Source: Strigops habroptila (lineage: Eukaryota; Chordata; Aves; Psittaciformes; Psittacidae). Taken from it: a stretch of DNA of 64,000 bases. The notes under the pieces are model-generated. The model saw nothing but the letters and a program-made list of their open reading frames with translations. It was not told the origin of the DNA and made no database searches. The stretch covers positions 9,688,906-9,752,905 of the forward strand of contig NC_044290.2 in the NCBI RefSeq assembly GCF_004027225.2. Direction: 5' to 3'. Below are positions 52,684-64,000 of the stretch, piece by piece. Positions within the stretch are counted from its first letter, which is position 1. Each line of letters starts with the position of its first letter. Both the position numbers and the translations under genes were made by a program.

Positions 52684-55600
52684 GTAAATGTGGTAAAATG
52701 TGCACATGGAGAAACGCTAATAACAAAATTCTGGGTTACTGATAATTGTTATGTGTGCTTCTATCACTTCCTTTAACCACATGTGTAATGTCTGATGTTA
52801 CAAGGTGCTGCTTTGACAGGGGTTTTGTACAACTTCAAAAGTTGGATTTTTTTTGGGTACCTGTTGCTGGTTTTTAAGCTTATGTGTCTTGTCTTGGTGA
52901 TGTAAATGCACTTTTGCATAAATACTTCAGCATCTCTACTTTTTAAGAATTAATTCAGCAGAAACTAAAATCTAAAAGACATTGGGTTTGAGATTGCACT
53001 TACAAAATTGCAGGTATTTTTTTAGATGTAAGGTGTTTTAAATTTTGGCTTAGAAATGTGTGATGTTTTATGAGTCCGATGATTAGAACAAACTGGTTAC
53101 TATTAAAGGCATGAACTCCACAAATTAAGACCTTGCTCTGTAAACGTTTAATCAAATGAATAATTTCATCGTTGGGTAGCAAAGCTTGTGTAAATAGAGA
53201 CTTTTAAAATGGCTGAAGGTTTATTGTGTATTTACAATATTAATGCTCGTGCAAGCTGTGTTGTGGCTCTCGCAGAGAGTTCAGAGTTCCCGGGGACTTG
53301 TGTGTTCTGTACGTACTAGAGATCAATTGTGAACATGCTGTTTCTAGAAGTCACGTAAACGTGATTTATAGAAAATATTTGTGGAGAGTTTAAATTTGAA
53401 CTATTATTAAAGACTTGTTTTTAACCTAGGTATTTAACTGCTTTTCCCTTTGATTCGGTCATTTGGGGTTTTATTTGTTTTGCTTTAGAAGGGAAGCATC
53501 TATAATAATAGGTGACCAGTAGTCGCTTCTGTTTTTCCTATGTGTTTGCTTTGCTCTGCAAATGTGTAGTGATTATGTATATTTATATTTCTAGAACGAC
53601 AGAGATGTGCATTGTGGATTAAAAAGCTATGTGAACCCTCTGGAGCGGGCACAGGAGTAGCGGGCAGGAAGAATCGGAATCTATATGCAAAACTCCTGCT
53701 CCATATGCTAAAGCGGGGTGTGCTGGAAGGTCCTTTTACGCATAAACCAGAACCAGGGATACTGAAAACTTTACCTTCGTACATGGTGAGTGTAACTTCT
53801 TTATCAGACAAGCTTGCTTAACTATATTCTGTAAATGCTTTTAAGTCTTTGCTTTGGCATAAATGTGAAAACTAGTTCTGGATGAATTAAATGGAATTGT
53901 ATTTTGTAAATACAGGCATTTACATGGCATTTCTTGTAACTGGTGTTGGTAAAATCTTCCCATATGCAAAATCTTTTATTTTGAAGAACCATCTTCAAAC
54001 GTCAGGTTCTCAGAAGGCTTATAAAGTAGTTGTTCTGAGGGAACAGAAAGATAATTTGCATCTAATTTGAAAAGATGCAATGAAAGACTCTTGAGGCTAT
54101 GTTTTGTCTTAATCGGTGGACAGTTCTTGTGAAAGAAAGAAATATGCTTAAATGAGGTGACTTTAGTAGTCATCTTTAGTGAGATAACAGTCCTAATTTA
54201 TGCTAAAATTACCCTTATTGAAAGAAGTAAAGTACTGGAAAACACTTAGACCATTGCCTGTTGTACTGATTTCCATGGATTGGGAAGGTAATATTTGCAG
54301 ACCTTGGTGACTTCAGTGGAAAAAGAATTTTTGTAGTGCAGATATTCCTGCAAGAAATGACATTAGCAGTGTAAAGAATGTGTTTCTGTAAATATACTCT
54401 AATGTTAATCTTGCATTCATTTTAATTGTAGTCAATTTATTTTGATGAACCAAATTCAAGAAGAGTTCGGAGTAGTAGCCCAGACTGCTTACCTGACTGG
54501 GTAATGGGAGAACTGGGAAGCAATGACTCTAAGCATGAGGTATCCTGGAGTATATCTTCTAAAGAGGAATTTTCTTTAGCAACACCACCTACATACGGGT
54601 AAGATTTCTGGATTTGCTTTATTCAGTATTTGATTCATGTTTAATAGATGTTTATAGTGATTTGGACTGATGGTTACCATGGGGTGCCAGTGACTTGCAA
54701 AAAGAGCCTGTTTGCTCACACAGAAAATAGCCATGGTCTGCTTTTTCGCACCATTCTCTCCCTGCATGTTAATACTTTCTGTAGGCTGGTAACATACTCT
54801 GTAGACTTCAGGAGTAGATAATAGCTGCTGTTCTGACATTCTAAATGTCTATCAAATAAGCTGCTACTCTGGTTATGTTTCTCAGACCTCTCATATTGTG
54901 GTGGCAAAGCATAGTAGTCACAAGGGAAGAGAAAGAGTTCATACAAAATTAGTTTACTGGAAGAGGGAAGCACAGACAAATGTGGACAGGCAGTAAGGAA
55001 GAAGTGATGTGGTAAAAGACTGTACAGATGCAGAAGACTCAGGTTAGATTTTTCTTAAAACACATCAAAACAGTTGCTGTGTCTTTGGAGTTCTTGTACA
55101 GTCCTGTTTTCTGTGTGCTGATGTATGGAAACTGGAAAGTGGTATTAAGGAAGCTGAAGTGGATGAATCTTCACTGTTTCTGTACAGTTCAAAATATAAG
55201 GAATGTACAGTAAGCAAGTGACCAAAAATGTGGGGAGAGTAAATGTGTAATATTACAAAGCAATTGTAGTTTGAGATTATAATGCTGAAAGGAGCATTTA
55301 TATCAAATATTTTTTAAATGGCTTTTTTCTATAGGGAATAGAAATACAAACAAGCATACAGGTGGTAGCTTTAAAGGAAGTTCTGAGTTGCTCACAGGTT
55401 TTTTAGAGGAAACAAAATAGTGGCTCTCTGCAGATAAGCAGGTGTTGCTGGTCTGTGACAGGAAGAAAAGTTAGATGCATACAAAGAAAGGAATTTGATC
55501 CATCTTTTTGTGAGCAAGTTAGTTTGTATTAAACACTTACCTGTTTGTCTTGTTTTTCATCATGGCTTCGTTATGAAATAGCAAGATTTCTTTATGTTTC

Positions 55601-58600
55601 CCATAAGCTTCATGGATCTTGGATTACAGAAGGTCAGACTGGACCAGCTCTACTTGTTAAAACTTAGGAGGCTAAATATCAGAGCTGCTGCCTGTGAGGT
55701 ATTCAGCCGTGTTTTGTTCTCTTGTGTGTGGAAGATTGTTTGCATTGACTTCATCCTTGTCTGAACAATCTCTCTGAGTTTGATTTCAAATGTTTTGGTT
55801 TATATCATGCTGTCCACCTCACACACGTGTGCTTTGTTGGTGACTGGCACCCCCTATGTCTAGATCCTGCATGTTTGTCATTAGGATAATGCAAAAATTT
55901 CAGTATTGATTATTTGCAGCTGTAAAGCAGAACCCTGAATACCTGTAACTGCCCCTTGTTATGGTAATCCATCAGTCTCTTTTTGTAGGTTTGCAGGAGA
56001 CAGTAAGTTTGAGCTGCATCCTTACTTCCAATCAGTTGGGTATAGAGCTGTTCACAGAGCAGGTAAAGGAGTGAGATGTATCAGACTTCTTTTCCTGGTG
56101 GCTAAGAAAAATATCCCTTCAGTATTGAAGTTGTGCCAAGCTGGCCAATTGGATGCTGTCAGAAATCATGGCCTTTTTTCTGCCCTATTTTGTATGAATC
56201 TTAGGTAAATTTTAGTTTAATTCTGTTCTTAAATATTGACTTTCTTTCTAGTTTTTCTTATGCAGTGCTACTTTGTGCTGATTGTCAAGACCTCTGTTGC
56301 ATTTTTTTATGTGGCTGGTTTTCAGGCATGGATGGAGCTGCCTCTTGTTTGCTCATTTTGAAGTTTAGTTAATGTTTAAACACTCTGAAATCCTTGGAGA
56401 AAAAAGCACTCTTAGAGGTAGAGCATGAATATTACTTGAAACTCAGGTGCTGTGCAAGAGGAAGTAAGTGTTTGCTCTACTTCTACGTGGAACTTCTGGT
56501 TTGGTTTCATTGCATTATAAATATACTCACAGGTTTTGTTTCAGAAGTCTAATGCTTTTTTATGTGTTCACTTATATTTTTCTTAAGTGGTTATAAGTGT
56601 TTGCTGTTCTTTTTAGGTTTTAAGTACACTCGTTTATGCTATATATCATAGTGCAGAGTCTTGCATTCTTAGTTATTCAGCTGTGATTTGAGTAGATGAC
56701 AGACAGGCACTCTTGCAAGTTACATCACATTGATATTGAGTATCATGAAACTTTTCCTTTTGTGTATCCATCAGCTATGTGTAATTCTAACAGTCATTAA
56801 GAAAGTTGCTCTAAGGATTGATGCATCTCCTCTTTCTGAGTCCTACTGTCTATACTGTGGGGTCATCTGGTTGCTTGCACTCAAATGCTCTGGCATGAAC
56901 CTGTGATTTTGATAGCAGACTTGTGGTTTAAGACACAAACGTGGAAAATAAAGAAACTCCCAGCTGTGTTACTCTATTACTGCTTTAGGCTTGATGATAC
57001 AAAAAACCATTGGGAAGAGCTGTCCAAATACCCTCAAGTGAAAAAAAAACAGGTTTAACCTTATGAAAACAAGGAATGTGTTATGCTTTAGAAATGTTTT
57101 TTGAGACCTCAGCTAAACCTGTGTTAGTGTTGTGCCACGTCAAGATACCTGGCATAGATCTGGTGAGATTATCTTGGTCACTGGAAGTAGCATCATCACG
57201 ATACAGTATCAGTCTAGATATTAGGAGCAAGAAAGCAGTATCAGCACAACTGTCCTATCTAGATTATAGTAGAATATTGGAAATCTGACCCTTGTTCTCA
57301 TTCAGTATCTGAACCTAAGATTCAGCTTGGCCTCGCAATGTTCCCAGAATCATGGGCAGGGTGGTGAAGCTTTATTTCTTTTGTTTACTTTTCTTTTTTT
57401 GTCCTGTGGGACTGTAGCAATACCTATATTGGTGATGGACAGATAGTTCCCAAGGCTCTGGCGAGTTCTCTGGAGACCTGTGTTGCATATTATTTCATGT
57501 CAAGGAAGCAAGTAAATGTGATGGAGTAAGTTATGGGTTTAAAGAAATCTGGAAGTGAAACTTAGCTGTGTAGGCATGGCTCTGCTGATGGGTATTCACA
57601 TCGGGAGTGGAGCTGTGTCTAAGGAAATGTGAGTTTGTGTTAGCAAGTAGACATTTTGATAGCTTTGTAGATTACATAAATTAATCCTTATAGCAATGAG
57701 AAACGTTAAACGTGTGAGCTATAGAGGAAGAATTAGTGAAGGTAAATGTTTTAGCTGCTATGTTTTGTAGAAATAGCTTATTTAATACATATTCACATGT
57801 GTTTATGTAAAGATGTTAGCCATACTCAACATATAGATCCCATCTTTGTATTTACAGTTTTGAATGGGCTATTCATGCAAGTAAAGATGTGAAGTAGTAT
57901 TTTTGGACTCTGCAGTATGTAGAGAGAGCCAGCAGATGGTGATGTTGTTACGTTACACTTGTGTCTCTACTCAGAACTTGTATCAAGAAAACCGTCTCCA
58001 CAGGCATGTGATCTGTGTAGTTGGATGAAAATTTTGCATTCCGACTGTGTCTCTGTTCTTACGGATAGAGCACAACATTTTCTCAAGGCAAAATAGATAA
58101 TGTCACTGAGAAGTGTTTGAGTAATTTTTTGATGTTTGTTTATCTCAAGATTCCCTCCTTTAAAAGAAGCAAACAAATGGAGAACTTCTTTTCATAGTTA
58201 TTTTTATCTTGCAATACATATACTTCTGTGTGTGAAGATTTTGGCTTTTCTGTACTAAGTTGTCTATCTGGCTAAATAAGAAGCAGATAGACAAACTTTG
58301 CTTGCAAGCTAGGGTGTAAATGAGTAAGACCAAGCCAGCCAGTGCTAGAAAGGTGCATCTTTATTTTGAAACATGGGAGAATTGGTTTCAGCAATGTGTA
58401 GTTTGGTTTGAACAGAAACCTGGACTTTCTAACCCCATAGGAAATAAATATATGTATGTTTATAGATCATGCCTGGAAAACATTGTTCAAGGTTAGTGCT
58501 GTACCAGGAGGAACCAGTGAGTTTCCCTTGCTTTGTTCCTAGTAGGAAATTATTTACTAATCTCCTTTATTAGCAGCAAATTGCTTCCTTCTCCCATGCT

Positions 58601-61600
58601 AGCTCACTGTTTTGGCTGAAGCAGGAGGTCACAGGGCTGGTGTCAGGACTATTCTCTACTCACCTGCCATGGGAGGAAAAAGAAGTAATCTTGTGATTTC
58701 TGGAGCCTGAACCGTATTAGCAGAAGGCTGGAAAAGGGAGTGAAGGGGCAGTATATGATTGATATAAGCAAAATTGCAGTCCATCCTTAAGGAGCTCTTC
58801 AAATTCTGTTTATAGAATCAATTAAAGCAACTTTCTTTTCAGTTCCTCTTCAAAATAGCAAATAAAGAACCAAGAACTTATCTAGACTTCTCTTTCCCAT
58901 TTTGTCATTTTAAAATATGACAGGTAACTTGGGTTGGTTTGCGTGTTTATTGATATTCCTTAATCTCTTAATGATACGGGCATGAATTCTGCTTTCTCTT
59001 GTTTTAAACAATTGGGACTGTCTTGAATTGTTAAGTAACCTGAATATTGTTCAGAAAAGAAGTCTGATAAAAGTGCACATCTACTGACAGGCAACGATTT
59101 GTCTCCTTTTAATGATTGATAATTTTGTGTCAAATGAAATCTGAGTAAGAAATGCATAATTTGGAACATGCTGGAGACAGTCATTGTATTGTTACATTTC
59201 TTTTGGGTTTTTTTTTGCCTCTAATGAGGTGCTTATCTAAACTATTTACAGCTTTGCAATAGTTACTTTGCATCCATACACGTTGTTGGTATTTAGTGGT
59301 GCTGGAAGGGAAGGTAGGCTCCCAGTTGTTATGTTTCACTGTTCCCTGCTGTTTTGATGAAAGCTGGGGCTGTGCTTCATGAAGTTTGTCTGGGTTTGTC
59401 TTCCTAGAAGTGACTAGTTTATATTGTACATCCAACAGTTGTCTTTCTGTTCACAAACACTTAATTTGTCTGTGTTTTTTTGGAATAGCTTACTGTGTAA
59501 TTTGCTGCCAGATGGAAAGAAAGGTATTTTAATGGTCTGATTTGATTTTAATATAATACAGTTAGTTCATTTCACCTTCCTATGACTAACAGGAGTTTTT
59601 AATTACATTAAGACGTGTGGATTTGACAGTGGAGTATATGCTGAAGGGTGTTTTACTACTGTTTTGGATCTTTTGCTCTATCAGCCTATCTAATAAACTC
59701 ATAATTTTCATTTTATTTTTGTTCCAGGCAGTTCTTTTTTTTCATTGTTCTATGGTTGAGAAATGTCTGTTGCCCAGGTACATCAGTGAAGGTTATCTGC
59801 ACTTATCTGCTGTTCTTGATTTCCTGTTGTTCAAGTGCTTTGTTTATGACTAAAGCTTTTCCAGAAAATCCCTTTCCGCTTCAGTGCAACTAAACCACTT
59901 CAGTTGATAAAATAGAAATGCAACAAACACAATCTTTAGGACTTCTTTCTTTGCCATGTTACTCTCCACTGGGGCCTTACAAGTCATAGAATCATAGAAC
60001 AGTCACTGCTTTCCTGTTGAGCTCTGTGTAATGCTTGCCCTTGTCTTCAGGTTTGTATGTTCTTTGAAACATATCTTGACCTAACCTCACATATTTTTGG
60101 TCTTAAAAGTCTTCTCTCCTGTGGTGTGGCCAACCATCACCTTAATCCCTTTTTCTTTTCCAAGTTGCTGGACTTAATCCTGCACTGTCTCAGATGTTTA
60201 GCAATTTTGTTTTAAAAACATTCTTCCAGATCAGCCTTCTCAGTTAACTTGGATTTATTCTAACAATCTGTTGGCAGATGTTGGATCATTTAGTAACAGA
60301 AATGCAGAGAACACCTTTTAATATACTGTGATGTACATGGTATTTCTGGTGTTTTAGTTGGTGTGGGGGTTTTTGGGTGTTGTGTTTTTTTTAATGGAAT
60401 GCTAAAGGCTTTTGTTTGTCTTTAATAAGAATTTTTTCCTTGTTTCTGTTCTATTTTTGATCTTTACATCTTGACAATTATTTTGTGTATTTTAAAAGAT
60501 TTGATTTTAAGATTAACATCCTTTGTGTGCCACAAGTTGCTGAAAAGTCATTCTTCTCTCTCTGCTTATTCTTTTTGTTAATAATAGGGAAAGATTCAAG
60601 TACAATGAGAAGCCATCATTAAGATCACATTCTATGAGTCCTCCTCACCGGACAGCTGAAGATAACCCAGCCACACCACAGTCTGTAAGATGCTTCTCCT
60701 TTTTGTCATAAAACTTGCTCTAGTTTCAATGGATTGCTTTTATATGTCCCCATAAAGCTGTTATTTCTAATTGCATGAGGCATGATCCCTTTGTACAAGT
60801 GCAGACATTTGGGAAGGAGTGATAAGATGGACTAAAGCTCATCAAAACGTGCCCTCTGCAAGTGCAGGGGAAAAGAATTTCTTGCAGGATGCTCTCCATT
60901 AATCCTAACAGTTGACCTCTGTTTAGTGTAGTGTGATTAACGTCTGCTGCATTGTTTTCCCTGGGCTTGGCAAGCTGACTGTATTGACATCATCTTGTAT
61001 TTTGCAATAGTAGATTAAAGAAAGCTTGCATAGATGTCTCTCTGGCTCCGATTAGTGATGGTTGACCTCTGAAAGAGTGAATTTTGGACAATTTGTTTTA
61101 TCAAACTTTCCACAGGCAGCATTGTGGCTGATGGAAGAACACTAAACAGACTTCACGTAAACCCCTTTTAGTCCAAAATATTTAATGATACTGTATGTAT
61201 AATTGCAAACATTTAAACTGAAAATTACTCCTGACAGCTATATGTTAGCAACAAGTATCGTGAACATGCTCTGTAGCCTTGCAGTGTCCGATCTTTATTA
61301 CTGGAGAGGTCTGTCTGACATGGTTCCTTTGCCATAGCCAGTGCTTCTATAATAGCTTTCATTCCTCCATGAAATACTGAATTTGCTGTATGTATATTGT
61401 GGGCTTGCCCACAATTATTGTTTTGATTGTATCAGAGGTGTAGTTTAGAAAGCATGCAGCTGGAAGTGGGCTGTTGACACCTGAGCAATTCATACAGACT
61501 GTTCTTACCCTTTTATACTGGGCTTATGAGGACATGAAGTGCGAGTAGGATAAACTGGCAGCTTGCTTCTGAGGTCTTTGTGAGGAAATTTGTGTTCTGG

Positions 61601-62909
61601 TACGTGTTTGGAATAGAGGACTAGCAAGGGATCTTTACCATGGCAGGCTACAAGTGGTCTGTGGGCAAAAAATGAGTGTCTGCTTATGCTCTGATTGGTA
61701 TGAATGTACTTATGTGTGTGCTAATTGTATATATATGAGTGTGATTTAAGAAAGAAATGACATGATAAAAAATAAAAACAGATGCTGGATTTACTAAATT
61801 TCTCCTTATTGGTTTCCTGTTTATTTTACTTAAAGAAATAGTTTTTATGGAACAGTTTTTGTAAAGAAAAGGATTTTCTTCAATGGAAACCTGGATCTGG
61901 GGCTTTAAAATTGTTTTTTGGTTTTTGTTATTTTGTTTATTCTTTTTGTTCCTGGCTCTGCCACAGGCTTCCAGGGCAATGTTAGACAAGTCACTGCACG
62001 TCATTGTTCTTCAGCTCCATATATTGGATTCTACGGTGATTACAGCTTTAAAAGGGCCTTTAAGTGAAATAATTCTCTCTTGCTTTGCCAAACAGTTTGA
62101 TGAACGTTTGGCTGGCTGGAACAAATAGTATCTTGTTCTGTTGTCAGTGATGCACAGATGTTCTGGCATAATTCAGGCCCAGGTAGAGGAACAGGGAGTC
62201 TTTTAAGAAACATTAAGAACTGCCTCTACCAAGTGTTGATTAACTGAAGTCAAAGCTCCATTCACTGTATGTTTATAATGAATGAGCAGATTTAAGAAAG
62301 ATTTGCTTGCACGCCAGTACGCAAACCTCTTGCTAACAAAACTTAATGTGACAAAGTAATTCAGGCTTCAGCATTCTGATTTTCTAAATAGCTATATCTG
62401 CCTACTATGACTATCCGTGCCTTGCTGTGGTTTCCTTTAATTATTACTACTTTTCATTTATTTGGAGGCTGATCTGGGTGATTTTCTGGATTAGCCCCAT
62501 AGAAAGTCCTGTGGAGATGGATTGTTTCTAGAATCTTGCCTGAAGAACAGAGTATTTTGATTTTTGTCTAGTAAACTCACCCTTTGTAAAGGAGGCTGTT
62601 GCTTTGGAAATAAGTAAAATAAAGAACAACATTAAAGTGAGGAGACAGCTAATTCATCCTGTGAATTCCTTTCTTAGTGCAGTATCCTACTGGTAACTGA
62701 GCTATTTAGATTAAAGCTGCCAGAGGTGTTAGGAAGCACAGTGTAGGCATGGCCAAGTCAATGAGAAGCTTATTTTTCAGACTGTGTATCTGCCAGCTCT
62801 TCTGATACTTTGTTTGACTTTTTTTATGTTCCAGGACCATCGTCATAAAAAACCCAGTTCTTTGGATGACAGTGACCTCGAAGCACGTCTCAATAGTTGG
62901 AATCTTGGG
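52584..62909 (+). CDS. CEP112: CEP112 (CCDC46), first five coding exons, partial
   Basis: Join of 52584-52683, 53595-53785, 54432-54598, 60588-60684 and 62835-62909, 630 nt encoding the first 210 residues of centrosomal protein 112. Matches to human CEP112 as I recall it run in order: EKLDxEFDH and VVDMKP in exon 2, LWIKKLCEPSG and LLLHMLKRGVLEGPFTHKPE in exon 3, SIYFDEPNS and LPDWV in exon 4, LRSHSMSP in exon 5, and SLDDSDLEARLNSWNLG in exon 6. The rest of the protein in human is long coiled coil; the next exon (starting around IENPRY in human) is not seen before position 64000. The N-terminal portion is globular rather than coiled-coil. All junctions keep frame (phases 1, 0, 2, 0, 0). A possible extra exon at 57418-57525 is listed separately. 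Confidence 0.94.
53595..53785 (+). CDS. CEP112: CEP112 exon 3
   Basis: Acceptor TATTTCTAG, donor ATG|GTGAGT; 191 nt, phase 1 to 0. Encodes ERQRCALWIKKLCEPSGAGT through LKTLPSYM. This is the most conserved block of the CEP112 N-terminus in the window. Confidence 0.95.
54432..54598 (+). CDS. CEP112: CEP112 exon 4
   Basis: Acceptor TTGTAG, donor GG|GTAAGA; 167 nt, phase 0 to 2. Encodes SIYFDEPNSRRVRSSSPDCL, then PDWVMGELG and a Ser-rich, poorly conserved stretch ending TPPTYG. Confidence 0.94.
54599..60587 (+). other. CEP112: CEP112 intron between exons 4 and 5
   Basis: A 5.99-kb intron. Apart from the possible cassette exon at 57418-57525 it holds no supported feature. Near 59985-60000 'tcatagaatcatagaa' looks like the extreme 3' tip of a CR1 in reverse orientation, but the body is not recognisable. 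A stretch near 55600-55670 faintly resembles old CR1 sequence. Confidence 0.75.
57418..57525 (+). CDS. CEP112: Possible cassette exon of CEP112
   Basis: A 108-nt segment with a pyrimidine-rich acceptor (about 57370-57417, ending ACTGTAG) and a consensus donor GTAAGT at 57526-57531. Inserted between exons 4 and 5 it enters and leaves in phase 2, stays open and would add 36 residues (NTYIGDGQIVPKALASSLET and onward). Exons 4 and 5 join perfectly without it and the human protein has no such insert as I recall it, so it is at most an alternative exon, and may be a chance pseudo-exon. Confidence 0.3.
60588..60684 (+). CDS. CEP112: CEP112 exon 5
   Basis: Acceptor AATAATAG, donor TCT|GTAAGA; 97 nt, phase 2 to 0. 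Encodes ERFKYNEKPSLRSHSMSPPH and RTAEDNPATPQS, basic and Ser/Pro-rich, matching the human RVRSHSLSPTH segment. Confidence 0.93.
62835..62909 (+). CDS. CEP112: CEP112 exon 6
   Basis: Acceptor ATGTTCCAG, donor GGG|GTAAAA; 75 nt, phase 0 to 0. Encodes DHRHKKPSSLDDSDLEARLN and SWNLG, closely matching the human SLDDSDIEARLNSWNLG motif. This is the last coding exon in the window. Confidence 0.95.
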
Positions 62910-64000
62910 GTAAAATAAACAGAGTACATTACTTCTTTAGTGACTTGAAATGAAAACTCCTTAGTAACGTAGTCTGCATCTGGGAATTTAGTAAACAAAA
63001 CTTGACGCAGGAATCAGTCTTTTAGAAAGGAATTGGTAAAGCTTGGAAAGGTTAATTATGAATACGTGTCATCTTGAGAAGAAAACGTTAAAAACATTAA
63101 GATTATTATTAAACAATAATAATCTTATATATTTAATATAGTTACTGATAAATCAAGCAAAATAATAATAGCTGCTAGTCAGGACCAAGTGTTTTACCCT
63201 GGAAGAATTTCAGCCTGTTTCTTATAACTTGATAACATTATTTTAAATTTGTGCTTGTATATGTGAAAGAAGACTTTGGCTTTCTGTATTACTGGGGTTT
63301 TTTTTTAAGGAATACAGAGTTTACAAGCCATTAATAAAACTTAATGTTGGGTTTTTTTGCTACAGTTTGCCTCTTTTTGGTAGCATCCGAGAGGCTTTTC
63401 AGTGTGTTAAACTCTTTCCTCCCCATTTGATGATAAGAAACTCTAGACCAGCTCTTTGGCTCTTATTCCTGGAAAGAATAGTGTGGCTTTGCCAAGGGAA
63501 AAATCTAAGATGAATTTAAATTTTAATTTAAGGCTACTGTTGTAATAAGACTTTATTCCCTTGGTTGTATTTTCTGTGGTATTAGCCCAATTCTAAGGTC
63601 ATAGTGAAGTTCCTTCTCTCCGTAGCTGTATTCCGCTGTATTTTTTTCTGTTGTGGTGTTTTGTCGCTTTTTAAACTTTTCACCTGTACCACCAAATCTT
63701 TAACCTATTTGATAAGGATTGATATCCTCATAATAGTTTAATTTTATGAAGATCACTTCTAATAACGAGAGTGGTTTTTGTGTTTTTCTTATTTTCTGCT
63801 TATTCTCATAGGTTCAAAGCTCAGTTGTGTTTGGGAGCGAGGGCAGCTGAAGTCAGGAGGGATGAGTTTCTAATGAAATACTTCATCTTTGTTTTTTTTA
63901 ATGGTTATGTATTTTCATGTTGTCATTTTCACCAGTTGCCAAATAGTCTTTATTCTTCCTACACTATGTCAGTCCAGAGGGATATGACAGCATTTAAAAA
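62910..64000 (+). other. CEP112: CEP112 intron downstream of exon 6 (partial)
   Basis: Intronic sequence to the end of the window. It starts with the donor GTAAAA and shows no further exon; the segment expected to follow in the protein was not found. AT-rich with several poly-T stretches. Confidence 0.8.

Noticed and set aside
59985-60110. Possible CR1 copy starting 'tcatagaatcatagaa'
   Set aside because: Only the terminal repeat tip is recognisable; the following sequence does not match CR1 well enough to call.

Overview
The window is vertebrate nuclear DNA from a bird. It carries several copies of the avian CR1 LINE 3' end, three of them close relatives of one another. Its genes are short exons with GT-AG splice sites, spread through AT-rich introns, with two GC-rich CpG-island promoters. 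The gene order PRKCA (minus), APOH (plus), CEP112 (plus) is the mirror image of human 17q24.2 (CEP112-APOH-PRKCA), so this should be the avian chromosome 18 homologue. Species cannot be read from the sequence. Human comparisons below are from memory, not from an alignment run.

Layout. Positions 1-28.3 kb hold the 5' end of PRKCA (protein kinase C alpha) on the minus strand. Exon 1 is at 27787-27959, exon 2 (32 nt) at 24183-24214, and everything left of exon 2 is intron 2, which continues off the window. A CpG island (about 27.3-28.7 kb) covers exon 1 and its leader. Positions 28.9-41.8 kb are intergenic. APOH (apolipoprotein H, beta-2-glycoprotein I) is complete on the plus strand in eight coding exons from 41940 to 48444; the spliced CDS is 1053 nt (350 residues): a signal peptide, four ordinary sushi domains and the aberrant fifth domain. 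Positions 48.8-51.5 kb are intergenic. A second CpG island (about 51.48-51.98 kb) marks the promoter of CEP112 (centrosomal protein 112, CCDC46). Its first five coding exons (52584-62909, 210 residues) are present and the gene runs off the right edge.

The three genes are neighbours, not a functional unit. PRKCA encodes a lipid- and calcium-regulated kinase, APOH a secreted plasma phospholipid-binding protein of liver type (an HNF1-like site lies just upstream), and CEP112 a coiled-coil centrosomal protein.

Observations most worth a second look: (1) a 771-bp element in PRKCA intron 2 with two 112-bp terminal inverted repeats, about 88% identical, bounded by TTAA, which looks like a non-autonomous DNA transposon; (2) a possible undescribed 108-nt in-frame cassette exon in CEP112 at 57418-57525; (3) an open in-frame extension upstream of the PRKCA start codon encoding a 12-glycine run; (4) a reorganised membrane-insertion loop, an added C-terminal tail and extra glycosylation sequons in avian APOH.
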